This document shows, in pieces, positions 17,268 through 26,574 of a stretch of 64,000 bases of DNA. The notes beneath the pieces are model-generated. The model did not search any database, was not told the DNA's origin, and worked only from the letters and a program-made list of their open reading frames with translations. The position numbers and the translations under genes are program-made. The DNA is from Flavobacteriaceae bacterium UJ101 (lineage in GTDB: Bacteria; Bacteroidota; Bacteroidia; Flavobacteriales; UJ101), in the NCBI GenBank assembly GCA_001880285.1, contig CP016269.1, positions 372,001-436,000 of the forward strand. The letters run 5' to 3'. Each line of letters starts with the position of its first letter. The first letter of the stretch is position 1.

Positions 17268-17975
17268 ATGCGTTTATTTATAATTGAACATATTAATTCT
17301 AAAATTGTATTCTTAAACGAAGAAGAAAGCAAGCATATTTCACGTGTTTTACGTATGAACACTGGAGATACCATCCATTTAACAGACGGTAAAGGAACAC
17401 TATGTGAAGCAAAAATCATTTTTCTTTCAAATAAAAAATGTGAAGTTGAAATTGTTTCCACCATCAATAACTTTGAAAAGCGTGATTATTACTTACATTT
17501 AGCTGTTTGTCCAACAAAAAGTAACGATCGTTTTGAATGGTTTTTAGAAAAAGCAACCGAAATTGGTATTGATGAGATCACCATTTTAATTGGTGAAAAT
17601 TCTGAACGTAGAAAATTTAATACAAAGCGTTATCAAAAAATCATCCTTTCTGCTGTAAAACAATCTTTAAAAGCCTATATCCCTAAACTCAATGACCCTA
17701 TAAAAGTAACCGATTTTATTCTTAAAAATGATTTTGAGGGATCTAAAATGATTGCACATTGCGATACTCAATTTGAACGTAAAAATGTAAAATCATTTTT
17801 AGAAAAAAAGTCCAACACTTTAATTATGATTGGTCCAGAGGGAGATTTCTCTCCTTCGGAAATTCAACTAGCCTACCAAACAGGTTTTTCAGGAGTATCA
17901 TTATCTAATAGCCGACTACGAACTGAAACGGCAGGAATTGTCGCTACAGATTATGTAAGTTATCTTAATTTTTAA
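17268..17975 (+). CDS. rsmE: 16S rRNA m3U1498 methyltransferase RsmE
   Basis: 235 residues. N-terminal PUA-like domain (MRLFIIEHINSKIVFLNEEE, SKHISRVLRM) and C-terminal SPOUT methyltransferase. The knot motifs LIMIGPEGDFSPSEI (about 183-197) and LSNSRLRTETAG (about 210-221) are those of RsmE. It methylates U1498 of 16S rRNA using S-adenosylmethionine. A TATTTTTG box at 17215-17222 suggests its own promoter downstream of tsaD. Confidence 0.94.
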   Translation: MRLFIIEHINSKIVFLNEEESKHISRVLRMNTGDTIHLTDGKGTLCEAKIIFLSNKKCEVEIVSTINNFEKRDYYLHLAVCPTKSNDRFEWFLEKATEIGIDEITILIGENSERRKFNTKRYQKIILSAVKQSLKAYIPKLNDPIKVTDFILKNDFEGSKMIAHCDTQFERKNVKSFLEKKSNTLIMIGPEGDFSPSEIQLAYQTGFSGVSLSNSRLRTETAGIVATDYVSYLNF

Positions 17976-18020
17976 GAATAGAATCGACCTATCTCTTTTA
18001 ATAGTTACAATTATATTTAA

Positions 18021-18749
18021 TTAACCTCTTTTAAATTCACTTAAAATAATAGACGTTGCCATTGCTACATTCAAACTTTCTGTAGTTCCTTTTCCAAATT
18101 GAGGAATGGTAATTTTTTGAGTAACTCGTTTTTCTATTTCTTTTGAAATTCCATTTGCCTCATTTCCCATCACAATAATACCCTTAGAAGGCAATTTTTC
18201 TTGATAAATGTTATCCCCTTCTAAAAAAGTACCAAAAACTGTATTTGAGTAGTTCTGTAAAAAGACATTTAGATCTGTATAGAAAACAGCTACTCGAGTA
18301 AAAGATCCCATCGTAGCTTGTATCACTTTAGAGTTATAAATATCAACTGTATTTTCAGAACATATAATTTTAGAAACACCAAACCAATCTGCTAGACGAA
18401 TGATCGTTCCTAAATTCCCTGGATCATTTACACCATCTAATGCCAAAATCAGTTCATTTTCATCAAAAACCATCTTTTTATCATCAATCTTACACAATGC
18501 TAAAACACCATTAGGTGTTTTCAAATTACTTACTTTCCTTAATTCATTTTCAGAAATGAGGTACTTTTCAAAACTTCCTGTAAATTCATCTTTACACTCT
18601 TCTAAGCAAAATAGTTTTTCAACCTGAATCGGGCTCTTTAAAACTTCTTTAACAGATTTAATACCTTCTACTACAAATAATTTATGTAGATTTCGAAACT
18701 TTTTGTGCTTTAACGATTGAATAAGTTTGGAATGATTTTTTGTTAGCAT
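18021..18749 (-). CDS. SpoU/TrmH family RNA 2'-O-methyltransferase
   Basis: 242 residues from the ATG at 18747-18749 (MLTKNHSKLIQSLKHKKFR). An earlier in-frame ATG would run into the divergent tamL gene and adds an atypical leader. An N-terminal substrate-binding domain (to about 95) precedes the SpoU catalytic domain. SpoU motifs 1-3 are visible: DPGNLGTIIRLADWFG, IVMGNEANGIS, IPQFGKGTTESLNVAMATSI. The RNA target is unknown. It is divergent from tamL with a 22-bp gap, so their promoters must overlap. Confidence 0.92.
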   Translation of the reverse strand: MLTKNHSKLIQSLKHKKFRNLHKLFVVEGIKSVKEVLKSPIQVEKLFCLEECKDEFTGSFEKYLISENELRKVSNLKTPNGVLALCKIDDKKMVFDENELILALDGVNDPGNLGTIIRLADWFGVSKIICSENTVDIYNSKVIQATMGSFTRVAVFYTDLNVFLQNYSNTVFGTFLEGDNIYQEKLPSKGIIVMGNEANGISKEIEKRVTQKITIPQFGKGTTESLNVAMATSIILSEFKRG

Positions 18750-18756
18750 ATATTTG
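18727..18756 (+). promoter_or_regulatory. Promoter of tamL inside the start of the SpoU gene
   Basis: TTG (18727-18729), 19 bp, TATATTTG (18749-18756). It matches TTG-N17-23-TAnnTTTG exactly. The -33 element lies within the first codons of the divergent SpoU gene, and the -7 box overlaps that gene's start codon. Confidence 0.6.
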
Positions 18757-18771
18757 TAAATAAAACTAAAA

Positions 18772-21360
18772 TTGATACAATTTAGAACAAAGATAGTATT
18801 ATTCACCCTGCTTTTCTTTATTTTTTCATGCTCTACTACGAAAAAAATACAAGAAGGAGATTATCTTTTAGCTAAAAATATTATTAAAGAAGATGGAACA
18901 AAACTTATTGGAAGTGATGCTTACAATAGTATCTTCCAAAAAACAAATAAAAAAGTATTCTTTATTTTTCCTTTTGGATTATGGTTTTACAACTCTGCTA
19001 ACAACGATCTACAACCTGCTCTAGAAGAATGGTATCAAAATGAAAACAGAACTGAAAAAGATTTAGATTCTTTATTAATTAAAACTGATTCTTTATACCA
19101 TTGGACAAATTCTGAAAGAGAGCTTTTCTTTAAACGTATGATTATGCTTCGAAATAAATTCTTAGTGCGTAATCAGGAATTACCTAAATTAGTTGATTCT
19201 TCTTTTACTAATAAATCGGAGCGTACTTTAAAAAATTACTACGGTTTTAAAGAAGGGTATTTGGATGCCAAAGTTACAAGTGAAACACAAATTTATCCTA
19301 AAAAGAAAAAAGCAAAAGTTATTTATCACGTAACCAAAGGAAAACCTTATGTTATTGATTCTTTACGCTATTTTATTAAAGATGAAAATATCAAATCACT
19401 TTATTTAAAGCATTTAGATCAATCTTTTTTGAAGAAAGGACAAAATTTTAATGAAGATCATTTCTCACAAGAGCAAAGTCGTATTGTTAAATTAATGCGA
19501 AACAATGGTTATTATTACTTTCAACCAAGTAATATTCGTATGGAAGTTGATTCTGTTAATTTGGGAAATAGAAGGTTAATTGGTATTTTAAATATCGGTC
19601 CAACTAAAGCAGATTCTTTGGACAATTACAATAAAATCTATACTATTTCAAAGGTAAATATTATATCAGACTATTCCAGTTCAGAGGCTTACAAATTACC
19701 TAAAAGTGTACCTATTTACCACAGAGGATATGATATTTTAAGTTATGACTATTTAAATTACAAGCCACGTGTATTTACTGATATTACCACAATTGAAGCA
19801 GATTCGATTTATAGACTAAATCATGATATTGTTACCAAAAACAACTTTAATAATCTAAAAAACTTTCAAACACCTGACATTCGATACCAACACGATACAA
19901 TTTCAGATGGTAATTACTTAATTTCGAATATATTTCTTACACCTCAGAAAAAATATGGTTTAGATTTAAGTTTTGATACCTTTACTTCTAATTATTTAAC
20001 CATTGGATTCTCTCCTAATATTTCTTTATTATCAAGAAATGTTTTTGGAGGAGCTGAAAATCTAGAATTATCCTTAAAACTAACAGGTGGGACTGTAGCC
20101 AATATTGACAATACTTCAGGGTTTGCTATGGAGGCCTCCGTAGGGGGGAAATTATCATTTCCTCGTTTTATTATTCCTTTTAAAAACACAGAAGGAATGC
20201 TCTCAAAAACAGCCAATCCCCGAACCAATATCAACCTATCAGCCACTTGGCAAAATAATATTGGAATTGGAAAAGTAGGTTTATCAAACATTATTGATTA
20301 TACTTGGAATTCAAGCAATACCGTTTCTCATAAAATCGAACTATCGAACATTCAATATATTCGAAATCTAAATAAAGAAAAGTATTTTGACCTTTATACC
20401 AGTGATCGTGATATTCGTGATGCACAATATGCCGATTATTTTGGTTTTCGACCTAATATTGAAACAGCATATAACGATGGTAATATAACAGATAATCAAA
20501 TGTCCATTATCATTCGTCAAGATCAAGATTTTCAAAATTCTAGTTACTATAATCAAACCGTTTATGATGATTATATTGATATGACACAACGTCAAAGACG
20601 TATTACAGAAGATGTATTAATCAATTCTTCTTCTTATACGTTTGAATACGACGGGCGCCGTGATAGTTCTAAGAGAAATCCTATATATTTTAATGGTAAA
20701 ATTGAAGCTGCCGGAAATAGTCTCAATTTATTAGATCAAGCTTTTGGTTTTAGATCCGCTGGAGATGCCCTTATTTATAAAAACTCAATATTAGGAGTAG
20801 GATATGCCCAATTTCTAAAATTTGATTTTGATACAAGAAAATATTGGCGTTTAAATAGAAAAAATGAATTAGCAGCTCGTTTTCTGTTAGGTTTTGCATA
20901 TCCATACGGAAACGCAACTTCAGTTCCTTTTAGTAGAACATATTTTGCTGGGGGGTCTAATGATATCAGAGCTTGGAGAGCCTATGATTTAGGCCCAGGA
21001 GAAAGTAATCGAGGGAGTCAAAGTTTTTCCACAGAACACTTAAAAATAACAACAAGTTTTGAATGGAGAAAAAAATTAAGTGGTAGCATAAATGGAGCAC
21101 TATTTGTAGATGCAGGAAATATTTGGGCCACAAGTGATGATTCCCGTCCAGAATCTTTATTTAAATTCAATTCTTTTTACAAACAAATTGCAGTTGGTTC
21201 AGGTTTTGGATTTCGTTATGATATGGGCTACGATATTGTCATAAGGCTAGACTTAGCGTATAAAATACACGATCCCAACCAAATTCAGGGTGACAGATGG
21301 TTTAAGGATTTTAAAATTTGGAAACCTAATTTAAATATTGGTATTGGATATCCATTTTAA
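18772..21360 (+). CDS. tamL: TamL: lipoprotein BamA/TamA-family outer-membrane protein
   Basis: 862 residues, starting at a TTG codon. The SPII signal ends at FIFSC, placing the lipidated Cys at 20. POTRA-like domains follow (about 150-370, for example KAKVIYHVTKGKPYVIDSL), then an Omp85 16-strand barrel (about 420-862) ending GIGYPF with a terminal Phe, as outer-membrane barrels do. TamL is the lipidated TamA form typical of Bacteroidota and pairs with TamB. The TTG start is supported by the promoter at 18727-18756 and by the complete signal peptide it gives. Confidence 0.88.
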   Translation: MIQFRTKIVLFTLLFFIFSCSTTKKIQEGDYLLAKNIIKEDGTKLIGSDAYNSIFQKTNKKVFFIFPFGLWFYNSANNDLQPALEEWYQNENRTEKDLDSLLIKTDSLYHWTNSERELFFKRMIMLRNKFLVRNQELPKLVDSSFTNKSERTLKNYYGFKEGYLDAKVTSETQIYPKKKKAKVIYHVTKGKPYVIDSLRYFIKDENIKSLYLKHLDQSFLKKGQNFNEDHFSQEQSRIVKLMRNNGYYYFQPSNIRMEVDSVNLGNRRLIGILNIGPTKADSLDNYNKIYTISKVNIISDYSSSEAYKLPKSVPIYHRGYDILSYDYLNYKPRVFTDITTIEADSIYRLNHDIVTKNNFNNLKNFQTPDIRYQHDTISDGNYLISNIFLTPQKKYGLDLSFDTFTSNYLTIGFSPNISLLSRNVFGGAENLELSLKLTGGTVANIDNTSGFAMEASVGGKLSFPRFIIPFKNTEGMLSKTANPRTNINLSATWQNNIGIGKVGLSNIIDYTWNSSNTVSHKIELSNIQYIRNLNKEKYFDLYTSDRDIRDAQYADYFGFRPNIETAYNDGNITDNQMSIIIRQDQDFQNSSYYNQTVYDDYIDMTQRQRRITEDVLINSSSYTFEYDGRRDSSKRNPIYFNGKIEAAGNSLNLLDQAFGFRSAGDALIYKNSILGVGYAQFLKFDFDTRKYWRLNRKNELAARFLLGFAYPYGNATSVPFSRTYFAGGSNDIRAWRAYDLGPGESNRGSQSFSTEHLKITTSFEWRKKLSGSINGALFVDAGNIWATSDDSRPESLFKFNSFYKQIAVGSGFGFRYDMGYDIVIRLDLAYKIHDPNQIQGDRWFKDFKIWKPNLNIGIGYPF

Positions 21361-21374
21361 AAACTGTATATTTG
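21344..21374 (+). promoter_or_regulatory. Promoter of the class II aldolase gene
   Basis: TTG (21344-21346), 20 bp, TATATTTG (21367-21374), giving a leader of about 35 nt before the ATG at 21416. The -33 element lies inside the last codons of tamL. Confidence 0.6.
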
Positions 21375-21415
21375 TTTAGAAATTGTAATTAATATTCATA
21401 ATAAAATTAAACATA

Positions 21416-22486
21416 ATGAGTAGAAAATTTGCCCCTGGCGTAGCTACTGGAGATCAAGTTCAAGAAATCTTCAATGATGCTAAAAAGAATGGATACATGT
21501 TACCTGCTGTTAACGTTGTTGGATCCAATACAATCAATGCTGTAATGGAAACTGCAGCAGAATTAAACGCTCCTGTTATCATTCAATTTTCAAATGGAGG
21601 TGCTGTTTTTAATGCAGGTAAAGGATTATCAAATGAAAACCAACAAGCCGCTGTTTTAGGAGCTGTAACTGGAGCTAAACATGTTCACGACTTAGCGGTA
21701 GCTTATGGGGTTACTGTAATCCTGCATACCGATCATTGTGCTAAAAAATTATTACCATGGATTGATGGCCTATTAGATGCTTCTGAAAAATGGTATGCAC
21801 AAACTGGAAAACCATTATTCTCTTCACATATGATTGACCTATCAGAAGAGCCTCTTGAAGAAAATATTGCGATCTGTAAAACCTATTTAGAGCGTATGGC
21901 CAAAATGGACATGACGTTAGAAATTGAATTAGGAATTACCGGAGGTGAAGAAGATGGTGTTGACAATACTGATGTTGATGACTCTAAACTATATACACAA
22001 CCTGAAGAAGTAGCTTATGCTTATGAAGAACTTTCAAAAGTTTCACCTCGTTTTACAGTAGCAGCTGCCTTTGGTAATGTACATGGTGTTTACAAGCCTG
22101 GAAACGTAGTTTTAACACCTAAAATTTTAGATAATTCACAAAAATACATTCAAGAAAAATACGGAACAGCTGAAAAACCAGTTGATTTTGTTTTCCACGG
22201 AGGTTCAGGTTCTGAATTAGAAAAAATTCACGAAGCAATTGGATATGGAGCTATCAAAATGAATATTGATACTGATTTACAATATGCATTCACTGAAGGT
22301 ATTCGTGATTATATGCATGAGAAAAAAGATTATGTTTCTTCTCAATTAGGAAATCCTGATGGACCAGAAGAACCTAATAAAAAGTATTACGATCCTCGTA
22401 AATGGTTACGTTTAGGAGAAGAGACTTTCAAAAAGCGTTTAAAAATGGCCTTTGAAGATCTAAAAAATATTAACACTTTAGGATAA
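21416..22486 (+). CDS. fbaA: Class II fructose-bisphosphate aldolase
   Basis: 356 residues, the class IIA length. Zinc and substrate motifs are present: ILHTDHCAKKLLPWIDGLL (about 101-119), AAFGNVHGVYKPGNV, VFHGGSGSELEKI and KMNIDTDLQYAFTEG. It catalyses reversible cleavage of fructose 1,6-bisphosphate to two triose phosphates in the cytoplasm. It has its own promoter and is closed by a terminator at 22515-22547. Confidence 0.96.
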   Translation: MSRKFAPGVATGDQVQEIFNDAKKNGYMLPAVNVVGSNTINAVMETAAELNAPVIIQFSNGGAVFNAGKGLSNENQQAAVLGAVTGAKHVHDLAVAYGVTVILHTDHCAKKLLPWIDGLLDASEKWYAQTGKPLFSSHMIDLSEEPLEENIAICKTYLERMAKMDMTLEIELGITGGEEDGVDNTDVDDSKLYTQPEEVAYAYEELSKVSPRFTVAAAFGNVHGVYKPGNVVLTPKILDNSQKYIQEKYGTAEKPVDFVFHGGSGSELEKIHEAIGYGAIKMNIDTDLQYAFTEGIRDYMHEKKDYVSSQLGNPDGPEEPNKKYYDPRKWLRLGEETFKKRLKMAFEDLKNINTLG

Positions 22487-22514
22487 AAAGATCTAAATAC
22501 GATCATATATTAAT

Positions 22515-22547
22515 AAAAGACTACTCAAAAGGGTAGTCTTTTATTTT
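22515..22547 (+). terminator. Terminator of the aldolase gene
   Basis: Stem AAAAGACTAC/GTAGTCTTTT (10 bp) followed by a T-rich run. Confidence 0.85.
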
Positions 22548-22570
22548 TGTAAAATTTTATCAATAATCTA

Positions 22571-22600
22571 TTGTTAAATCATTTACTGTTATTATTTTTG
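22571..22600 (+). promoter_or_regulatory. Promoter of the NTF2-like gene
   Basis: TTG (22571-22573), 19 bp, TATTTTTG (22593-22600), 18 bp before the ATG at 22619. Confidence 0.6.
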
Positions 22601-22618
22601 TTTCAGATAAAATAATAT

Positions 22619-22996
22619 ATGAAAGATAATCACACTCAATTAGAAGAAGTTTTAAAAGCAAGCAAAGGATGGATGAATGCTTTTAACACAGGGAATGCAA
22701 AAGGATGTGCCAATGCATATACTGAAAACACCAAAATGGTCGTAACGCCTATGGGTACTTATGAAGGGAAACAAGCTGTTTTTGAATTTTGGGATACCTT
22801 AATTAATCAAGGAGCAAAAGATGTGGTTTATACTAACACTAAATTAGAAACCATAGACGACCGAACTGTTCTTCTTTCTGCAAACTGGTCAATGAACATA
22901 GGAAGAGGAATTATTACAGAAGAAAAATGGGTAAAACAAGATGACGGAAAATGGTTATTAGAATTTGACGCCTTTGAAATACAGGAACAATACTAA
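22619..22996 (+). CDS. SnoaL/NTF2-like protein (DUF4440-type)
   Basis: 125 residues with the NTF2-like pattern: WMNAFNTGNAKGCANAYTEN at the N-terminus, MVVTPMGTYEGKQAVFEFW in the middle, and EEKWVKQDDGKWLLEFDAFEI at the end. No signal peptide. The fold hosts small-molecule isomerases, hydrolases and binding proteins; no specific role can be read. It is monocistronic, with its own promoter and a terminator at 23017-23065. Confidence 0.8.
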   Translation: MKDNHTQLEEVLKASKGWMNAFNTGNAKGCANAYTENTKMVVTPMGTYEGKQAVFEFWDTLINQGAKDVVYTNTKLETIDDRTVLLSANWSMNIGRGIITEEKWVKQDDGKWLLEFDAFEIQEQY

Positions 22997-23016
22997 AACC
23001 AAAAAATTAATTTAAT

Positions 23017-23065
23017 AAACCATTACTTTTTCTTTATAAGAATATTAACAAGTAATGGTTTTTTA
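23017..23065 (+). terminator. Terminator after the NTF2-like gene
   Basis: Stem AAACCATTACTT/AAGTAATGGTTT (12 bp) followed by TTTTA. Confidence 0.85.
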
Positions 23066-23106
23066 TATTCTTATTTTTATAAAAACATTTATATAATAAA
23101 TACCTC

Positions 23107-24003
23107 ATGAAAAAATTATTTTTAACACTTACTGTACCTTTATATTTGGCTTCAATATCATGCAATAGTGATGATGACAACACAGTCTCAACAGATATAA
23201 CACCTGTTTTATCACAAACCATCACTGGTATTGAAGGACCTGAATCGGTACTTTTAAACACAAATGACAACCTTCTTTATGTATCCAATCAAGCGGGTTC
23301 TACTGACGGAGATGGTTATATCTCTATTTTAGATCAATCAGGAACAGTAATCAATCAAAAATGGGCTACAAACCTAAATGATCCAAAAGGGATGGTCATT
23401 TACAATAACAAAATGTATGTTGGAGATACCAATGGTTTAGTTGAAATTAGTATGACAGATGGATCTATTCTACAAATTTATGGAGAAGGACAAAATTTAA
23501 ATGATGTTGCCATTGATAACGATGGGAATATTTATGTATCTAATATGTTTACTTCTGCCATCTATCAATTGGATACAAATGGTAATTTCTCTGAATGGTT
23601 ATCCGGTAGTGATATCCAAAACCCTAATGGTATTTTAATTGATGGAAACACTATGTATTTGGCTCCATGGGGAACTTTCACAGGGAATGATTTTGCTTCG
23701 GCTCCCCCTGCACCTGTTTTAAAAGTTGATTTAACTACAAAAGCCGTTTCTCAATTATCTAAAACTACCTTAGGGAACTTAGATGGTATTCAATTCAATT
23801 CCACTAAAACTGTACTTATTGTTTCAGATTGGATTTCTGGAAAAATATATCAAGTAAATCTTTCCGATGGTTCTTCACAAGAAATACTTGATGTTAAAAA
23901 TACTTCACAAACATTTGGTGGTTCTGGTGATATATTGGTAAATGGCTCAAAACTATATATACCGATGTATTTAGACAATAGTATATTAGAATATAATATA
24001 TAA
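23107..24003 (+). CDS. SMP-30/NHL-like beta-propeller lipoprotein
   Basis: 298 residues. SPII signal with lipobox ASISC (Cys19), then an Asp-rich linker. The mature part shows repeated propeller blades (LLYVSNQAGSTDGDGYISIL, NKMYVGDTNGLVEI, DNDGNIYVSNMFTSAIYQL, GNTMYLAPWGTF), as in SMP-30/gluconolactonase-like and NHL proteins. Probably membrane-anchored in the periplasm or on the surface. Ligand or reaction unknown. It is convergent with the next gene. Confidence 0.8.
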   Translation: MKKLFLTLTVPLYLASISCNSDDDNTVSTDITPVLSQTITGIEGPESVLLNTNDNLLYVSNQAGSTDGDGYISILDQSGTVINQKWATNLNDPKGMVIYNNKMYVGDTNGLVEISMTDGSILQIYGEGQNLNDVAIDNDGNIYVSNMFTSAIYQLDTNGNFSEWLSGSDIQNPNGILIDGNTMYLAPWGTFTGNDFASAPPAPVLKVDLTTKAVSQLSKTTLGNLDGIQFNSTKTVLIVSDWISGKIYQVNLSDGSSQEILDVKNTSQTFGGSGDILVNGSKLYIPMYLDNSILEYNI

Positions 24004-24008
24004 AATAT

Positions 24009-24036
24009 TCATAACCTTGTTAGCTTTCTACAGTTA
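24009..24036. terminator. Hairpin between convergent genes
   Basis: TAACCTTG...CAAGGTTA (8 bp) in the 39-bp gap between two converging lipoprotein genes. It may stop either strand; the T run is weak. Confidence 0.45.
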
Positions 24037-24042
24037 GCAAGG

Positions 24043-24966
24043 TTATTTCATTCTAACACTCAACACCTTTGACCCGTTACCATCTGAATCTGTTACAATT
24101 TTATATTTTTCTTGCTTCATTATGGATACTGATTCTGCCTTTACCGGTAATATTTCCCCATCCTTTTTTAAAGCAAAAGCTTTCAAGTAATGATCATTTA
24201 ATTTATCTAAATTTATCTCTCCAATAAAACTTCCTAAAATTGCTCCATCATTTATCGGATCAGTTTTATCTTCTACAGAAGATGTAAAAACCAATCGATT
24301 CTTTTCTTGATCATAATCTAAACCTGAAAAAGTAGATTCTATTGAGTTAATTGAGGGTAATTTATAATGTCTAACAATAGGTATTGGAATTGTATTTTCT
24401 AAAATAAATTTTTTAAAATCTTCTAAGGAATATTCATAAAGAGCATTATTTTCTCGATTAACTAAAAATAATTGAGAAGATGTGACAGCAACTCCTTCTA
24501 TATTAAATTGTTTCCTTTTAATATCTTCCAGACTCATTATAGTATCATAAAAATCTTTTAAAGAATAACTTTTTACTTTCTCAGATTCTATATCAATTAA
24601 TTTTAACACTGTTCTTTTCTTTTTAGATCCTGATCCAAAAACAAATAAATCCTTTTCAATTAAAACTATAGATTCAAAATCAGGTTTTATTTTTTTTGGT
24701 ATTTTTTGATATTCTAAAAAAGTAGAGTCTAATAAAGGTATTTTATTTATTATCTTATTCATATCATCCACTTCAAACAACCATGGAGAATCATCTCCAA
24801 TAATATAATGCTTTTCATTTACATCTTCACTCCCTGATGCAGAAGGTATCCCTTCTAAAACTTCAATAGAACTCACTTCTACTCCATCTAACGAACTACT
24901 TTCTTTCTTACAGGATAATAAACTTGAAAATAAAATAATAATAATCAACTCTATTTTTTTACACAT
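24043..24966 (-). CDS. Lipoprotein, unrecognised, propeller-like
   Basis: 307 residues. SPII signal with lipobox SLLSC (Cys19), followed by KKESSSLDG. The mature region has spaced hydrophobic strands and turns (HYIIGDDSPWLFEVDD, IKPDFESIVLIEKDLFVFGSG, NIEGVAVTSSQLFLVNREN) that suggest a beta-propeller. Some Bacteroidota DUF6929-type proteins have this character, but I cannot confirm a family. Predicted to be a periplasm-facing lipoprotein. Confidence 0.65.
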   Translation of the reverse strand: MCKKIELIIIILFSSLLSCKKESSSLDGVEVSSIEVLEGIPSASGSEDVNEKHYIIGDDSPWLFEVDDMNKIINKIPLLDSTFLEYQKIPKKIKPDFESIVLIEKDLFVFGSGSKKKRTVLKLIDIESEKVKSYSLKDFYDTIMSLEDIKRKQFNIEGVAVTSSQLFLVNRENNALYEYSLEDFKKFILENTIPIPIVRHYKLPSINSIESTFSGLDYDQEKNRLVFTSSVEDKTDPINDGAILGSFIGEINLDKLNDHYLKAFALKKDGEILPVKAESVSIMKQEKYKIVTDSDGNGSKVLSVRMK

Positions 24967-25090
24967 AAGTTTCTTCTTAAATTAATCTTATAACACAAAA
25001 ATACAATCTAATGTAAAAACTATTTTACTCTTTTTATCAAAAACTTGATTCATTTAAAATTATTTTTATATCTTAATAGAAACTATTGTT

Positions 25091-25642
25091 ATGAGCACTT
25101 CTCCTCTTGAGCAAAAACAATTTCCAATTGGAAAATTCGAAAAACCTCACTCTATTTCATCCACACAAATTCAACAATGGATTATTATTATTAAAACTTT
25201 TCCCAAAACCCTACGTAAATTAGTTGACCCTTTATCTAAAGATGATTTAAAGTTAACTTATCGCCTTAATGGATGGAATATTCAACAATTGGTTCATCAT
25301 TGTGCAGATAGTCATATGAATAGCTTTATTCGCTTTAAACTTGGATTAACAGAAGATTCCCCCACTATCAAACCCTATTTTGAAGACCGTTGGGCAACAC
25401 TACCTGATACATTACAAGTAGACATCTCAGAATCTTTAAAGATTCTAGAAGGATTACATATTAGATGGACTACTTTATTGGAATCATTATCTTCAAAAGA
25501 CTTAAAAAGAGTTTTTATTCATCCAGAACATGGGCAAAGCATTTCACTTGCTGAAAATATTGGGTTATATGCTTGGCATTGCAACCATCATTTGGCACAT
25601 ATTGAACAAGCGCTTCAATACCAAAATAATAATGAAAAATAA
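25091..25642 (+). CDS. YfiT/BstA-type DinB-superfamily metal protein
   Basis: 183 residues. The opening resembles the YfiT family (LEQKQFPIGKFEKP), followed by a four-helix DinB-like bundle. Candidate metal ligands are His residues in LVHHCADSHMNSFIRFK and in WHCNHHLAHIEQAL near the C-terminus. YfiT/BstA relatives are putative metal-dependent hydrolases or thiol S-transferases; which applies here is not shown. The MBL-fold gene starts 59 bp downstream. Confidence 0.8.
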   Translation: MSTSPLEQKQFPIGKFEKPHSISSTQIQQWIIIIKTFPKTLRKLVDPLSKDDLKLTYRLNGWNIQQLVHHCADSHMNSFIRFKLGLTEDSPTIKPYFEDRWATLPDTLQVDISESLKILEGLHIRWTTLLESLSSKDLKRVFIHPEHGQSISLAENIGLYAWHCNHHLAHIEQALQYQNNNEK

Positions 25643-25701
25643 TACCTACATTATTATAATTGTTATTTTTTTTGTTTTAGTTTTGCGTATAATTTTGAAA
25701 A

Positions 25702-26466
25702 ATGAAAATACATCATATCAGAAATGCAACAATGGTTATCGAAACAGGTGATCAATTTATCTTAGTAGATCCTATGCTAGGACCATCTAAAACCTCTGCA
25801 CCATTTGCTTTTTTCAAACACAAAGCCAAGCGAAATCCTTTAGTAGATTTACCTGAAAATTGTATGCAAATCATTAATAAAACAACTCATTGTTTAATTA
25901 CACACCTGCATCCTGATCATTTAGATAAAGATGCTGAAGATTTCTTAACGCGAAATACGATTGCTGTTACATGCCATGAAAATGATGAAAACACATTACA
26001 AAAACGAGGTTTATACATAAAAAATGCCTTACCTTATTGGAAAGAAGCTTCATTTCTAAACGGTAAAATTATACCCATTCCTGCTAAACATGGTTATGGA
26101 TGGGTTAGCAAGCTAATGGGAAATGTAGCAGGCTATTATATTGAATTACCCAATTCTCCCTCTCTTTATATAAGTAGCGACACCATTTATACCGATGATG
26201 TTCATAAAGTTTTAACAGAACTTCAACCTGATATTTCTATTTTAGCCTGTGGTTCAGCAAGTTTAGATATTGGGAAACCTCTTTTAATGAATATGGATGA
26301 TATATTAAAATTTATTAAAAATACTCCTGGAAAGATTCTTGCTAATCACATGGAAGCCTTAAATCATTGTCCAACAACTCGTTCACAGCTTAAAAACGAG
26401 GTTGAAAAAATAGGATTATTAGATAAAGTAGCCATTCCTGATGATGGAGAAACAATTATCTATTAA
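25702..26466 (+). CDS. MBL-fold metal-dependent hydrolase
   Basis: 254 residues. The metallo-beta-lactamase signature HxHxDH is present as HLHPDH (about 73-78). Other landmarks are IRNATMVIETGDQFILVDPM at the start, HGYGWVSKLMGNVAGYYIE, and a later metal site in SDTIYTDDV and ANHMEALNHC. The UlaG-like branch is a plausible placement. No signal peptide, so cytoplasmic. Probably co-transcribed with the YfiT-like gene. Confidence 0.85.
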   Translation: MKIHHIRNATMVIETGDQFILVDPMLGPSKTSAPFAFFKHKAKRNPLVDLPENCMQIINKTTHCLITHLHPDHLDKDAEDFLTRNTIAVTCHENDENTLQKRGLYIKNALPYWKEASFLNGKIIPIPAKHGYGWVSKLMGNVAGYYIELPNSPSLYISSDTIYTDDVHKVLTELQPDISILACGSASLDIGKPLLMNMDDILKFIKNTPGKILANHMEALNHCPTTRSQLKNEVEKIGLLDKVAIPDDGETIIY

Positions 26467-26522
26467 TTCATTTTAAAATGCATGAATGGAAAAAGTAATT
26501 TTTATTCTCTTATCAATAAAAA

Positions 26523-26550
26523 ACCTCAATACATTTAAATGCATTGAGGT
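26523..26550 (-). terminator. Terminator of the carbonic anhydrase gene
   Basis: A 12-bp stem with one mismatch (ACCTCAATGCAT/ATGTATTGAGGT read on the minus strand), followed on that strand by TTTTTT. It lies between convergent genes. Confidence 0.7.
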
Positions 26551-26574
26551 CTTAGTTTTATATTAAAGCTATTT

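Noticed and set aside
18750-18806. A longer start for the SpoU methyltransferase
   Set aside because: It would overlap the tamL start and its promoter, and adds hydrophobic residues unlike the family.
19992-20595. Two minus-strand frames within tamL
   Set aside because: They are antisense shadows in an A+T-rich barrel-coding region with no independent signals.
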